Origin: Streptomyces sp. CNH099
GTDB lineage: Bacteria > Actinomycetota > Actinomycetes > Streptomycetales > Streptomycetaceae
Reading direction: 5' to 3'
NCBI GenBank assembly: GCA_000514715.1
Contig: AZWL01000015.1
Coordinates: 1 to 64,000, forward strand
Length of the DNA: 64,000 nt
The notes below the pieces were generated by a model. The model ran no database searches. It saw only the letters and a list, made by a program, of their open reading frames with translations, and was not told where the DNA came from. The position numbers and the translations under genes were made by a program. Each line of letters starts with the position of its first letter. Positions within the stretch are counted from its first letter, which is position 1. This document shows positions 25,297 through 33,419 of the stretch, one piece after another.

Positions 25297-25898
25297 CAGG
25301 CGTTCACCCCTGCACGGGCCCGCAGCATGGCGGCGGGCGCCACGTCCTCCAGCGGCAGACCACGGCGGGCGGCGATCTCCTCGGGGCGCTGCAGGCCCCG
25401 CAGTGCGGCCGTCGTGGCGTGCACGATGTTGATCGGGTTGGACGAGCCGAGCGACTTGCTCAGCACGTCGTGGATGCCCGCGCACTCCAGCACGGCACGC
25501 ACCGGGCCACCGGCGATCACACCGGTACCGGGCGACGCCGGCTTCAGCAGCACGACACCCGCGGCCTCCTCACCCTGGATCGGGTGCGGGATGGTGCCCT
25601 GGATCCGGGGGACCTTGAAGAAGTGCTTCTTGGCCTCCTCCACACCCTTGGCGATGGCGGCCGGCACCTCCTTGGCCTTCCCGTACCCGACACCCACGGT
25701 GCCGTCACCGTCGCCCACCACGACCAGCGCGGTGAAGCTGAAGCGACGACCACCCTTCACAACCTTGGCGACTCGGTTGATCGCGACAACGCGCTCAACA
25801 TACGCGGTCTTGTCGGCGGCAGCGCCGCCGTCCCGGCCCTTACGGTCCCGCCGCTCGCCGCCGCCGGCGCCGCCACCGCGGCGCTGGGGTCCAGCCAT
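25296..25898 (-). CDS. rpsE: 30S ribosomal protein S5
   Basis: S5 contributes to decoding fidelity and mRNA helicase activity at the entry tunnel. The 200-residue protein has a Gly/Arg-rich N-terminal extension (QRRGGGAGGGERRDRKGRDG), the RNA-binding RVVAINRVAKVVKGGRRFSF and the domain-2 block VGYGKAKEVPAAIAKGVEEA. No truncation was seen. Confidence 0.97.
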   Translation of the reverse strand: MAGPQRRGGGAGGGERRDRKGRDGGAAADKTAYVERVVAINRVAKVVKGGRRFSFTALVVVGDGDGTVGVGYGKAKEVPAAIAKGVEEAKKHFFKVPRIQGTIPHPIQGEEAAGVVLLKPASPGTGVIAGGPVRAVLECAGIHDVLSKSLGSSNPINIVHATTAALRGLQRPEEIAARRGLPLEDVAPAAMLRARAGVNA

Positions 25899-25911
25899 TG
25901 GTCTTCCTCTC

Positions 25912-26295
25912 TCAGAACTTCAGCCCGGCATCGCGGGCGGCGTCGGCCAGGGCAGCGATGCGCCCGGCGTACTTGTTGCCACCGCGGTCGAACACCACGG
26001 CCTCGATCCCGGCGGCCTTCGCCCGCTCGGCGACCAGCGCGCCGACCTGCTTGGCCTGCGCGGTCTTGTCGCCCTCGGCGCCGCGGATGGACGTGTCCAT
26101 CGAGGAGGCCGAGGCCACCGTGTGGCCGGCGATGTCGTCGACGACCTGCGCGACCATGTGGCGGTTCGAGCGGGTCACGACCAGGCGCGGGCGGTCCGGC
26201 GTACCGGAGACCTTCTTCCGCACCCGGATGTGCCGGCGCTTCACGGCGGCCGCCTTGCGGGCACTGCCCTTGGCGATCTTCACACCGTATGCCAT
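25912..26295 (-). CDS. rplR: 50S ribosomal protein L18
   Basis: L18 binds 5S rRNA and joins it to the 50S subunit. The 127-residue sequence includes RKVSGTPDRPRLVVTRSNRH, QVVDDIAGHTVASASS and the C-terminal DRGGNKYAGRIAALADAARD. It sits three bases after rplF and 13 before rpsE. Confidence 0.97.
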   Translation of the reverse strand: MAYGVKIAKGSARKAAAVKRRHIRVRKKVSGTPDRPRLVVTRSNRHMVAQVVDDIAGHTVASASSMDTSIRGAEGDKTAQAKQVGALVAERAKAAGIEAVVFDRGGNKYAGRIAALADAARDAGLKF

Positions 26296-26298
26296 GGC

Positions 26299-26838
26299 TT
26301 ACTTACCCGCCTTTCCGACCTTGCGCTGGATGCGCTCGCCCTCGTACTTGACGCCCTTGGCCTTGTACGGGTCGGGCTTCCGCAGCTTGCGGATGTTCGC
26401 GGCGACCTCGCCGACCTTCTGCTTGTCGATGCCCTCGACGCTGAAGCGCGTCGGGTTCTCGACCCTGAAGGTGATGCCCTCGGGCGCCTCGACGAAGATC
26501 GGGTGGCTGTAGCCCAGCGAGAACTCCAGGTCGGAGCCCTTGGCCTGGACGCGGTAGCCGACGCCGCTGATCTCCAGCTTCTTCACGTAGCCCTCGGTCA
26601 CACCGGTGACCATGTTCGCCACCAGCGTGCGCGACAGGCCGTGCAGCGCGCGGCTCTTGCGCTCGTCGTTCGGGCGGGAGACGACGATGGTGCCGTCGTC
26701 GCCGCGGGCGACGTCGATGGGCGCGACCACGGTGTGCGAGAGGGAGCCCTTGGGACCCTTCACGTTGACCGTACGGCCATCGATGGTGACGTCCACGCCG
26801 GCGGGAACCTGGATGGGCAGCTTGCCAATACGCGACAT
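26299..26838 (-). CDS. rplF: 50S ribosomal protein L6
   Basis: L6 lies near the sarcin-ricin loop and the GTPase-associated centre. The 179-residue protein shows the duplicated fold: MSRIGKLPIQVPAGVDVTID and VKGPKGSLSHTVV in the first half, LEISGVGYRVQAKGSDLEFS and RKPDPYKAKGVKYEGE in the second. Confidence 0.97.
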   Translation of the reverse strand: MSRIGKLPIQVPAGVDVTIDGRTVNVKGPKGSLSHTVVAPIDVARGDDGTIVVSRPNDERKSRALHGLSRTLVANMVTGVTEGYVKKLEISGVGYRVQAKGSDLEFSLGYSHPIFVEAPEGITFRVENPTRFSVEGIDKQKVGEVAANIRKLRKPDPYKAKGVKYEGERIQRKVGKAGK

Positions 26839-26861
26839 GGCTTTACCTCCGTTCCCTTCCG

Positions 26862-27260
26862 TTACCAGACGTAGGCGAGGACTTCCCCGCCCACGCCCTT
26901 CTTGCCAGCCTGCTTGTCCGTGAGCAGCCCATGGGAGGTGGAGATGATCGCCACGCCCAGGCCGCCGAGCACCTTCGGCAGGTTGGTGGACTTTGCGTAG
27001 ACCCGCAGACCCGGCTTCGAGATCCGCTTGATGCCGGCGATCGAGCGCTCGCGGTTCGGGCCGTACTTCAGCTCCAGGACGAGGCTCTGGCCCACGCGGG
27101 CCTCCTCGGTCTTCCAGCCGCTGATGTAGCCCTCCTGCTGGAGGATCTCCGCGATGTGCGTCTTGATCTTGCTGTGCGGCATCGCCACGGTGTCGTGGTA
27201 AGCCGAGTTCGCGTTCCGCAGACGGGTCAGCATGTCTGCGATCGGATCGGTCATGGTCAT
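26862..27260 (-). CDS. rpsH: 30S ribosomal protein S8
   Basis: S8 binds helix 21 of 16S rRNA and, in E. coli, represses the spc operon. The 132-residue protein starts MTMTDPIADMLTRLRNANSA and ends with the family C-terminus GLLTDKQAGKKGVGGEVLAY. A second in-frame ATG is two codons downstream of the chosen start. Confidence 0.97.
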   Translation of the reverse strand: MTMTDPIADMLTRLRNANSAYHDTVAMPHSKIKTHIAEILQQEGYISGWKTEEARVGQSLVLELKYGPNRERSIAGIKRISKPGLRVYAKSTNLPKVLGGLGVAIISTSHGLLTDKQAGKKGVGGEVLAYVW

Positions 27261-27395
27261 GTGATGGCCTTCGGCCTCTCTCGCCGCGGTTTCCTGTCTG
27301 CTCCGTCCCTCTCCCCCAGCCGTGTGGTGGGGACGGGTGTGGAGCGGGGACCTACGGCGTAGTAGTCGGTCAAAGCGTCCCGGTGATCCGGCGGA

Positions 27396-27581
27396 TCACC
27401 AGGAGCTCTTGGTCACGCCCGGCAGCTCGCCCCGGTGCGCCATCTCACGGAGGCACACGCGGCACAGGCCGAACTTGCGGTAGACGGAGTGCGGCCGGCC
27501 GCAGCGCTGGCAGCGCGTGTAGCCGCGCACCTTGAACTTCGGCTTGCGGGACGCCTTCGCGATCAGAGCCTTCTTTGCCAC
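27396..27581 (-). CDS. rpsN: 30S ribosomal protein S14, type Z (zinc-binding)
   Basis: A 61-residue zinc-ribbon S14. Cys24, Cys27, Cys40 and Cys43 (CQRC and CRVC) make the complete zinc site. The short type-Z form in the spc operon is standard for actinobacteria; many also carry a longer cysteine-free S14 elsewhere for zinc shortage. A 135-bp gap separates it from rpsH. Confidence 0.97.
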   Translation of the reverse strand: MAKKALIAKASRKPKFKVRGYTRCQRCGRPHSVYRKFGLCRVCLREMAHRGELPGVTKSSW

Positions 27582-27584
27582 GGC

Positions 27585-28160
27585 TCATGCCTCCTTGAAC
27601 GGGAAGCCGAGGTGACGAAGCAGGGCGCGGCCCTCGTCGTCGTTGCTCGCCGTGGTGACCACGGTGATGTCCATGCCCCGGACCCGGTCGATCTTGTCAG
27701 GGTCGATCTCGTGGAACATGACCTGCTCCGTGAGACCGAACGTGTAGTTGCCCCGGCCGTCGAACTGCTTCGGCGAGAGGCCGCGGAAGTCGCGGATGCG
27801 CGGCAGCGCGAGCGACAGCAGCCGGTCGAGGAACTCCCACATCCGGTCGCCGCGGAGCGTGGCGTGGGCGCCGATCGGCATGCCCTCGCGCAGCTTGAAC
27901 TGCGCGATGGACTTCCGGGCCCGGGTCACCGACGGCTTCTGGCCGGTGATCGTGGCGAGGTCCTTGATGGCGCCCTCGATCAGCTTGGAGTCGCGGGCGG
28001 CGTCGCCCACACCCATGTTGACCACGATCTTGGTCAGGCCGGGGATCTGCATGACGTTCTCGTACGAGAACTCGTCCTTCAGCTTGGCCTGGATCTCGTC
28101 CCGGTAGCGCTGCTTGAGGCGCGGGGGGGTGCCCGCGGCGGTCGCAGTGGTGGCAGTCAT
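27585..28160 (-). CDS. rplE: 50S ribosomal protein L5
   Basis: L5 binds 5S rRNA and contacts the P-site tRNA and S13. The 191-residue protein has a short Thr/Ala-rich N-terminus (MTATTATAAG), then LKQRYRDEIQAKLKDEFSYE, QIPGLTKIVVNMGVGDAARD and a C-terminal DITVVTTASNDDEGRALLRH. It overlaps the rplX stop by one base. Confidence 0.97.
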   Translation of the reverse strand: MTATTATAAGTPPRLKQRYRDEIQAKLKDEFSYENVMQIPGLTKIVVNMGVGDAARDSKLIEGAIKDLATITGQKPSVTRARKSIAQFKLREGMPIGAHATLRGDRMWEFLDRLLSLALPRIRDFRGLSPKQFDGRGNYTFGLTEQVMFHEIDPDKIDRVRGMDITVVTTASNDDEGRALLRHLGFPFKEA

Positions 28161-28483
28161 CAGATGTCCTCACCCGTCCGCTTGGCAACGCGGATCTTGT
28201 TGCCCTCGTCGTCGAAGCGGTAGCCGACCCGGGTCACGACCTTCTGGCCGTCCTTCTCCACCACCAGCTGAACATTGCTGACGTGGATCGGGGCCTCGGT
28301 CGTGATGATCCCGCCGGTCTTGGACCCGCGGGCCGTCTGGCCGGCCTTGGTGTGCTTCTTGACCCGGTTGACGCCCTCGACCAGGACGCGGTCCTCGCGC
28401 GGGAAGGCCGCGATGACCTTGCCCTGCTTGCCCCTGTCCTTGCCGGTGATGACCTGAACCAGGTCGCCCTTCTTGATCTTCAT
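28160..28483 (-). CDS. rplX: 50S ribosomal protein L24
   Basis: L24 initiates 50S assembly and lies at the exit tunnel. The 107-residue KOW-domain protein starts MKIKKGDLVQVITGKDRGKQ and contains VLVEGVNRVKKHTK and VGYRFDDEGNKIRVAKRTGE. It starts two bases after the rplN stop. Confidence 0.97.
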   Translation of the reverse strand: MKIKKGDLVQVITGKDRGKQGKVIAAFPREDRVLVEGVNRVKKHTKAGQTARGSKTGGIITTEAPIHVSNVQLVVEKDGQKVVTRVGYRFDDEGNKIRVAKRTGEDI

Positions 28484-28485
28484 TG

Positions 28486-28854
28486 CTACAGCACCTCCGG
28501 CGCGAGCGAGATGATCTTCATGAACCTCTTCTCGCGCAGCTCACGGCCGACGGGGCCGAAGATACGGGTGCCGCGGGGGTCGCCGTCGGCCTTGAGGATG
28601 ACGGCGGCGTTCTCGTCGAAGCGGATGTACGAGCCGTCCGGCCGGCGGCGCTCCTTGACGGTGCGCACGATGACCGCCTTGATGACGTCGCCCTTCTTCA
28701 CGTTGCCACCGGGGATCGCGTCCTTGACGGTGGCGACGACGACGTCACCGATTCCCGCGTAGCGGCGGCCCGATCCGCCGAGCACACGGATGCAGAGGAT
28801 CTCCTTTGCACCCGTGTTGTCGGCGACTTTGAGTCGCGACTCCTGCTGGATCAC
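28486..28854 (-). CDS. rplN: 50S ribosomal protein L14
   Basis: L14 contributes to intersubunit bridge B8. The 122-residue protein starts MIQQESRLKVADNTGAKEIL and contains VVATVKDAIPGGNVKKGDVI and the C-terminal MKIISLAPEVL. Its upstream gap to rpsQ carries two strong hairpins (28883-28948). Confidence 0.97.
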   Translation of the reverse strand: MIQQESRLKVADNTGAKEILCIRVLGGSGRRYAGIGDVVVATVKDAIPGGNVKKGDVIKAVIVRTVKERRRPDGSYIRFDENAAVILKADGDPRGTRIFGPVGRELREKRFMKIISLAPEVL

Positions 28855-28882
28855 GTCTATCTCCTGATCGTCTGCCGGTTCC

Positions 28883-28948
28883 CGGCGGGACCCTCGTACG
28901 AGGGGACCCGCCGAGCCTGGCGGAACCGTCCTGGGGGCTCCCCCCAGG
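28883..28948 (-). promoter_or_regulatory. Two hairpins between rpsQ and rplN
   Basis: The 99-bp gap inside the ribosomal operon holds a long stem (outer arms CGGCGGG 28883-28889 and CCCGCCG 28907-28913, inner CCCTC-GTAC-GAGGG) and a second perfect 8-bp stem (28930-28937 with 28941-28948). Most neighbouring ribosomal genes overlap or lie within 20 bp, so this spacing is unusual. A stability, attenuation or ribosomal-protein-binding role is possible. Confidence 0.55.
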
Positions 28949-28953
28949 AGTAC

Positions 28954-29265
28954 TTACTTGGCCTTCTCGAGGATCTCGACGACGCGCCAGCGCTTGGTCG
29001 CCGACAGCGGCCGGGTCTCCATGAGGAGGACACGGTCGCCGACGCCGCAGCTGTTCTGCTCGTCGTGCGCCTTGAGCTTGTTCGTACGGCGGATGACCTT
29101 GCCGTACAGCGCGTGCTTGACGCGGTCCTCGACGGCGACGACGACGGTCTTGTCCATCTTGTCGCTGACGACGAGCCCCTCGCGGGTCTTGCGGAAGCCG
29201 CGTTCGCCCGCGGCAGCGCCGCTATTAGTTGCAGTCTTCTCTTCGGTCACATTCGTCTCGCTCAT
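28954..29265 (-). CDS. rpsQ: 30S ribosomal protein S17
   Basis: A 103-residue S17 with an N-terminal extension of about 25 residues (MSETNVTEEKTATNSGAAAG) before the conserved RGFRKTREGLVVSDKMDKTV and RTNKLKAHDEQNSCGVGDRV. The ATG at 29265 overlaps the rpmC stop by one base. Confidence 0.96.
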   Translation of the reverse strand: MSETNVTEEKTATNSGAAAGERGFRKTREGLVVSDKMDKTVVVAVEDRVKHALYGKVIRRTNKLKAHDEQNSCGVGDRVLLMETRPLSATKRWRVVEILEKAK

Positions 29266-29489
29266 CAGGCGCTCTCCACCGTGTCGATGCCGAGCTCGCG
29301 CTCCCGCATGAGGGTGTAGATCCGGGCGATGTCCTTGCGGACGGCCTTCAGCCGGCCGTGGTTCTCCAACTGTCCGGTCGCCGCCTGGAAGCGGAGGTTG
29401 AACAGCTCCTCCTTGGCCTCGCGCAGCTTCTCCACGAGGTCGTCGTTGGACAGCTGGCGCAGCTCGGTCGTCTTGGTACCGGCGGCCAT
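29265..29489 (-). CDS. rpmC: 50S ribosomal protein L29
   Basis: A 74-residue two-helix protein near the tunnel exit, docking site for trigger factor and SRP in other bacteria. It reads LRQLSNDDLVEKLREAKEEL, then RFQAATGQLENHGRLKAVRK. The ATG at 29489 overlaps the rplP stop (ATGA) and is preferred to the GTG one codon upstream. Confidence 0.96.
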   Translation of the reverse strand: MAAGTKTTELRQLSNDDLVEKLREAKEELFNLRFQAATGQLENHGRLKAVRKDIARIYTLMRERELGIDTVESA

Positions 29490-29908
29490 CACGACTCACC
29501 ACCCTCGCGCCGGACGATCCGGCACTTCATCGGAAGCTTGTGAGCCGCGCGGGTCAGCGCCTCACGAGCGGTCTTCTCGTTCGGGTACGACAGCTCGAAC
29601 ATCACGCGCCCCGGCTTGACGTTCGCCACCCACCACTCCGGCGAGCCCTTGCCGGAGCCCATGCGGGTCTCGGCGGGCTTCTTGGTCAGCGGGCGGTCCG
29701 GGTAGATGTTGATCCACACCTTGCCGCCACGCTTGATGTGCCGCGTCATGGCGATACGCGCGGCCTCGATCTGCCGGTTGGTGACGTACGCGGCCGTCGC
29801 CGCCTGGATGCCGTAGTCGCCGAAGGCCAGCTCGGTGCCGCCCTTGGCGAGGCCGCGGCGCTTCGGGTGGTGCTGCTTGCGGTGCTTGACCCTGCGAGGG
29901 ATGAGCAT
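29489..29908 (-). CDS. rplP: 50S ribosomal protein L16
   Basis: L16 helps shape the A-site tRNA corridor. The 139-residue protein starts MLIPRRVKHRKQHHPKRRGL and contains RQIEAARIAMTRHIKRGGKV and KPAETRMGSGKGSPEWWVA, the A-site-facing loop. It starts four bases after rpsC. Confidence 0.97.
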   Translation of the reverse strand: MLIPRRVKHRKQHHPKRRGLAKGGTELAFGDYGIQAATAAYVTNRQIEAARIAMTRHIKRGGKVWINIYPDRPLTKKPAETRMGSGKGSPEWWVANVKPGRVMFELSYPNEKTAREALTRAAHKLPMKCRIVRREGGES

Positions 29909-29912
29909 GGGT

Positions 29913-30773
29913 TCAGCCCTCCGTTCCGGTGCTTTCGGGAGCGGAGCCCGCGGCACTGCCAGTGCTCGCGGCCTCGGCCCGGGGGGCCTCGGCGGCCGGA
30001 GCCTGCTGCTGCTCGCGCTGCGGACGACGGCCGCGGCCACCGCGCTCACCGCCGCGACGCGGGCGGTCGCCGCCGCCACCGCCGCCGCCACCGCGAGACG
30101 GGCGGTTGCCGGCGCGGGCCGCGGCGTTCTCGGCGCGGACCTCGGAGATGTTCTTCACATCGCCCTTGTAGATCCAGACCTTCACGCCGATGCGGCCGAA
30201 GGTCGTACGGGCCTCGAAGAATCCGTAGTCGACGTTGGCGCGCAGGGTGTGCAGGGGCACCCGGCCCTCGCGGTAGAACTCCGAGCGGGACATCTCGGCG
30301 CCGCCGAGCCGCCCGCCGCACTGGATCTTGATGCCCTTGGCCCCGGCCTTCATCGCGGACTGCATGCTCTTGCGCATGGCCCGGCGGAAGGAGACGCGCG
30401 AGGACAGCTGCTCGGCGACGGCCTGGGCCACGAGCTGCGCGTCGGTCTCGGGGTTCTTGACCTCAAGGATGTTCAGCTGCACCTGCTTGCCGGTGAGCTT
30501 CTCCAGCTCGCCGCGGATGCGGTCGGCCTCCGCGCCGCGGCGGCCGATGACGATGCCCGGCCGGGCGGTGTGGATGTCGACGCGGACGCGGTCACGGGTG
30601 CGCTCGATCTCCACCTTGGAGATGCCGGCGCGCTCCATGCCCTTCGTCATCATCCGGCGGATGGCGACGTCTTCCTTGATGTAGTCCTTGTACAGCTTGT
30701 CCGCATACCAGCGCGACTTGAAGTCGGTGGTGATGCCGAGCCGGAACCCGTGCGGGTTTACCTTCTGGCCCAT
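29913..30773 (-). CDS. rpsC: 30S ribosomal protein S3 with Gly/Arg-rich tail
   Basis: S3 is part of the mRNA entry tunnel. The 286-residue protein starts MGQKVNPHGFRLGITTDFKS and has the KH domain motif RPGIVIGRRGAEADRIRGEL. The last 70 residues are an extension rich in Gly, Arg, Gln, Ala and Pro (GGGGGGGDRPRRGGERGGRG) that is longer than in E. coli S3 but typical of actinobacteria. Its start overlaps the rplV stop by one base. Confidence 0.97.
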   Translation of the reverse strand: MGQKVNPHGFRLGITTDFKSRWYADKLYKDYIKEDVAIRRMMTKGMERAGISKVEIERTRDRVRVDIHTARPGIVIGRRGAEADRIRGELEKLTGKQVQLNILEVKNPETDAQLVAQAVAEQLSSRVSFRRAMRKSMQSAMKAGAKGIKIQCGGRLGGAEMSRSEFYREGRVPLHTLRANVDYGFFEARTTFGRIGVKVWIYKGDVKNISEVRAENAAARAGNRPSRGGGGGGGGDRPRRGGERGGRGRRPQREQQQAPAAEAPRAEAASTGSAAGSAPESTGTEG

Positions 30774-31120
30774 TACCGGGTCCCTTCCTTGCTGCCGACG
30801 ACCAGCGTGATGTGGCTGGTGCGCTTGCGGATCCGGTACGCCCGGCCCTGCGCGCGGGGCCGGAACCGCTTCCAGGTCGGGCCCTCGTCGACGTACGCCT
30901 CCTTGACGAAGAGGCTGTCGACATCCGTGTGGTCGTAGTTGTGCGCGGCGTTGGCGATGGCGCTGTCCAGCACCTTGCCGACGGGCCCGCTCGCGGCCTG
31001 CGGAGCGAAACGCAGGACCGCCTGAGCCTCCGTGGCGTCCATGCCACGGATGAGGTCCACCACACGGCGGGCCTTCATGGGCGTGACGCGCACATAGCGC
31101 GCGGAGGCCCTGGCTTCCAT
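30773..31120 (-). CDS. rplV: 50S ribosomal protein L22
   Basis: L22 lines the exit tunnel with its beta-hairpin, the site of some macrolide-resistance changes. The 115-residue product starts MEARASARYVRVTPMKARRV and includes the tunnel loop region EAYVDEGPTWKRFRPRAQGR. I prefer the ATG at 31120, matching the family start and preceded by AAGGGA, over the in-frame ATG at 31144. Confidence 0.95.
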   Translation of the reverse strand: MEARASARYVRVTPMKARRVVDLIRGMDATEAQAVLRFAPQAASGPVGKVLDSAIANAAHNYDHTDVDSLFVKEAYVDEGPTWKRFRPRAQGRAYRIRKRTSHITLVVGSKEGTR

Positions 31121-31163
31121 GGTTGTCCCTTCGGTGTGAGTCATGGTCTTCGCACTCCGCAGG

Positions 31164-31445
31164 TCAGCGACGACGCGACTTGCGGTCGTCCTTGACGTGG
31201 CCCTTGAAGGTGCGGGTAGGCGCGAACTCGCCGAGCTTGTGCCCGACCATCGACTCGGTGACGAACACCGGTACGTGCTTCTTGCCGTCGTGCACCGCGA
31301 TCGTGTGGCCCAGCATGGCCGGGACGATCATCGAGCGGCGGGACCAGGTCTTGATGACGTTCTTGGTGCCTGCTTCGTTCTGCACGTCCACCTTCTTCAG
31401 GAGGTGGTCGTCGACGAAGGGCCCCTTCTTCAGACTGCGCGGCAT
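31164..31445 (-). CDS. rpsS: 30S ribosomal protein S19
   Basis: A 93-residue head protein that contacts S13 and forms bridges to the 50S subunit. It starts MPRSLKKGPFVDDHLLKKVD, contains KTWSRRSMIVPAMLGHTIAV and ends KGHVKDDRKSRRR, the usual basic tail. Confidence 0.97.
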   Translation of the reverse strand: MPRSLKKGPFVDDHLLKKVDVQNEAGTKNVIKTWSRRSMIVPAMLGHTIAVHDGKKHVPVFVTESMVGHKLGEFAPTRTFKGHVKDDRKSRRR

Positions 31446-31462
31446 CTCTACTCCACCCGCTC

Positions 31463-32299
31463 CTAGCGCTTCTTGTTCGTCTTGCGGCGGCGGACGATGT
31501 ACTTGTTGCTCGCCTTCTTCGGCGAACGTGTACGACCTTCCTTCTGGCCCCAGGGCGAGACCGGGTGGCGACCACCGGAGGTCCTGCCCTCGCCACCGCC
31601 GTGCGGGTGGTCGATCGGGTTCATCACGACACCGCGGACGGTCGGGCGCACGCCCTTCCAGCGCTTGCGGCCGGCCTTGCCCCAGTTGATGTTCGACTGC
31701 TCGGCGTTGCCGACCTCGCCGACGGTGGCGCGGCAGCGGATGTCGACCAGCCGGATCTCGCCGGACGGCATACGCAGGTGGGCCATGCGGCCCTCCTTCG
31801 CCAGCAGCTGGACGTGCGCACCGGCGGAGCGGGCGAACTTCGCGCCGCCGCCGGGCTTCAGCTCGATGGCGTGGATGACGGTACCGACCGGGATGCTGCG
31901 CAGCGGCATCGCGTTGCCCGGCTTGATGTCGGCGCCGGGCCCGTTCTCGATACGGTCGCCCTGCTTCAGGCCGGCCGGCGCGAGGATGTAGCGCTTCTCG
32001 CCGTCGGCGTAGTGCAGCAGCGCGATGCGCGCGGTGCGGTTCGGGTCGTACTCGATGTGCGCGACCTTGGCGGGGACGCCGTCCTTGTCGTGCCGACGGA
32101 AGTCGATCACGCGGAAGGCGCGCTTGTGGCCGCCGCCCTGGTGGCGGACGGTCACACGACCGGAATTGTTTCGGCCGCCCTTGCTGTGCAGGGGGCGGAC
32201 CAGCGACTTCTCCGGCGCGGACCGCGTTACCTCGACGAAGTCGGCGACGCTGGCGCCACGACGGCCAGGAGTCGTCGGCTTGTACTTGCGGATACCCAT
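31463..32299 (-). CDS. rplB: 50S ribosomal protein L2
   Basis: L2 is required for peptidyl transfer and subunit association. The 278-residue protein starts MGIRKYKPTTPGRRGASVAD and has the conserved C-terminal GVVMNPIDHPHGGGEGRTSG loop with the key histidine near the peptidyl-transferase centre. It lies 43 bp after rplW. Confidence 0.97.
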   Translation of the reverse strand: MGIRKYKPTTPGRRGASVADFVEVTRSAPEKSLVRPLHSKGGRNNSGRVTVRHQGGGHKRAFRVIDFRRHDKDGVPAKVAHIEYDPNRTARIALLHYADGEKRYILAPAGLKQGDRIENGPGADIKPGNAMPLRSIPVGTVIHAIELKPGGGAKFARSAGAHVQLLAKEGRMAHLRMPSGEIRLVDIRCRATVGEVGNAEQSNINWGKAGRKRWKGVRPTVRGVVMNPIDHPHGGGEGRTSGGRHPVSPWGQKEGRTRSPKKASNKYIVRRRKTNKKR

Positions 32300-32342
32300 T
32301 TCTTCAGTCCTCGTCCGTGACGGACAGCCCTGTCGGTCTCCG

Positions 32343-32723
32343 TCAGGAGACCGGGCCGCCGAAGATGTCGATGCGGTCGCCCTCGGCGACGGTCACGATG
32401 GCGCGCTTGGTGTCGGCGCGCTTGCCGTAGCCGGTGCGGGTGCGCTTGCGCTTGCCCTGGCGGTTGATCGTGTTGACCCCGATGACCTTGACCTGGAAGA
32501 CCTTCTCCACGGCCTGCCGGATCTGGGTCTTGTTGGCCCGCGGGTCGACGATGAAGGTGTACTTGTTCTCGTCGAGCAGCGCGTAGCTCTTCTCCGACAC
32601 GACGGGCTTGAGCAGCACGTCGCGCGGGTCGTCGTAGGTCTTGCTGGTGACGGTGAACCCGGTCGCCGCCTCGTCCGCGGCCTCGGCCCCGGTCTCAGCC
32701 TCGGTCTTCTCCATGTCGACCAT
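32343..32723 (-). CDS. rplW: 50S ribosomal protein L23
   Basis: L23 sits at the tunnel exit and docks trigger factor, SRP and the translocon. The 126-residue product has an acidic N-terminal extension of about 28 residues (EKTEAETGAEAADEAATGF) before the conserved DPRDVLLKPVVSEKSYALLD and the basic RQGKRKRTRTGYGKRADTKR. The start may be 32723, overlapping the rplD stop, or the ATG three codons later. Confidence 0.96.
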   Translation of the reverse strand: MVDMEKTEAETGAEAADEAATGFTVTSKTYDDPRDVLLKPVVSEKSYALLDENKYTFIVDPRANKTQIRQAVEKVFQVKVIGVNTINRQGKRKRTRTGYGKRADTKRAIVTVAEGDRIDIFGGPVS

Positions 32724-33415
32724 CAGGCGTCGCTCCCTTCAGCCTTCTGGAGCTCGACCTCATCGACGGGAGACTGGCCCTTGCCGCCGCCCTTGACGGG
32801 ACCGGCCACGAACCGCTCGAAGGCGGCCTGCGTGAAGACCACGTCGTCGGAGACGAGCACGTCGTACGTGTTCAGCTGACCGGCGTCCAGGATGTGCACG
32901 TCGGGCAGGTTCCGGGCGGACAGCAGCGACAGGTCGTCGTCCCGCTCGATGACCAGCAGCACGTTCTTGCGCTCGCTGATCTTGCCGAGGAGGGTCCTGG
33001 CGGCCTTCGTCGAGACCTCGCCGTCGACCACGCCGGTGACGACGTGGACACGGCCGAGCCGCGCCCGGTCCGAGAGGGCGCCGCGCAGCGCGGCGGCCTT
33101 CATCTTCTTCGGGGTCCGCTGCGAGTAGTCGCGCGGCACGGGGCCGTGCACGATGCCGCCGCCCGCGAACTGCGGAGCGCGGATCGAGCCCTGGCGGGCG
33201 CGGCCGGTGCCCTTCTGGCGGTACGGCTTCTTGCCGCCGCCGCGGACCTCGCCGCGGGTCTTCGTCTTGTGCGTGCCCTGCCGGGCAGCGGCCAGCTGGG
33301 CGGTGACGACCTGGTGGATCAGCGGAATGCTGACCTGCGCGTCGAAGATCTCCGCGGGGAGTTCGACGGTCCCGGTCTTCTCGCCCGCCGGCGAAAGGAT
33401 GTCAACGGTGCTCAT
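32723..33415 (-). CDS. rplD: 50S ribosomal protein L4
   Basis: L4 extends a loop into the exit tunnel; in E. coli it also autoregulates the S10 operon. The 230-residue protein starts MSTVDILSPAGEKTGTVELP and has the tunnel loop GEVRGGGKKPYRQKGTGRAR, which is the site of macrolide-resistance changes and looks normal. A C-terminal extension (GPVKGGGKGQSPVDEVELQK) is present. Confidence 0.96.
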   Translation of the reverse strand: MSTVDILSPAGEKTGTVELPAEIFDAQVSIPLIHQVVTAQLAAARQGTHKTKTRGEVRGGGKKPYRQKGTGRARQGSIRAPQFAGGGIVHGPVPRDYSQRTPKKMKAAALRGALSDRARLGRVHVVTGVVDGEVSTKAARTLLGKISERKNVLLVIERDDDLSLLSARNLPDVHILDAGQLNTYDVLVSDDVVFTQAAFERFVAGPVKGGGKGQSPVDEVELQKAEGSDA

Positions 33416-33419
33416 TACC

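Noticed and set aside
30000..30120. Gly/Arg repeats in rpsC as an unusual insertion
   Set aside because: A Gly/Arg-rich S3 tail is common in actinobacteria.
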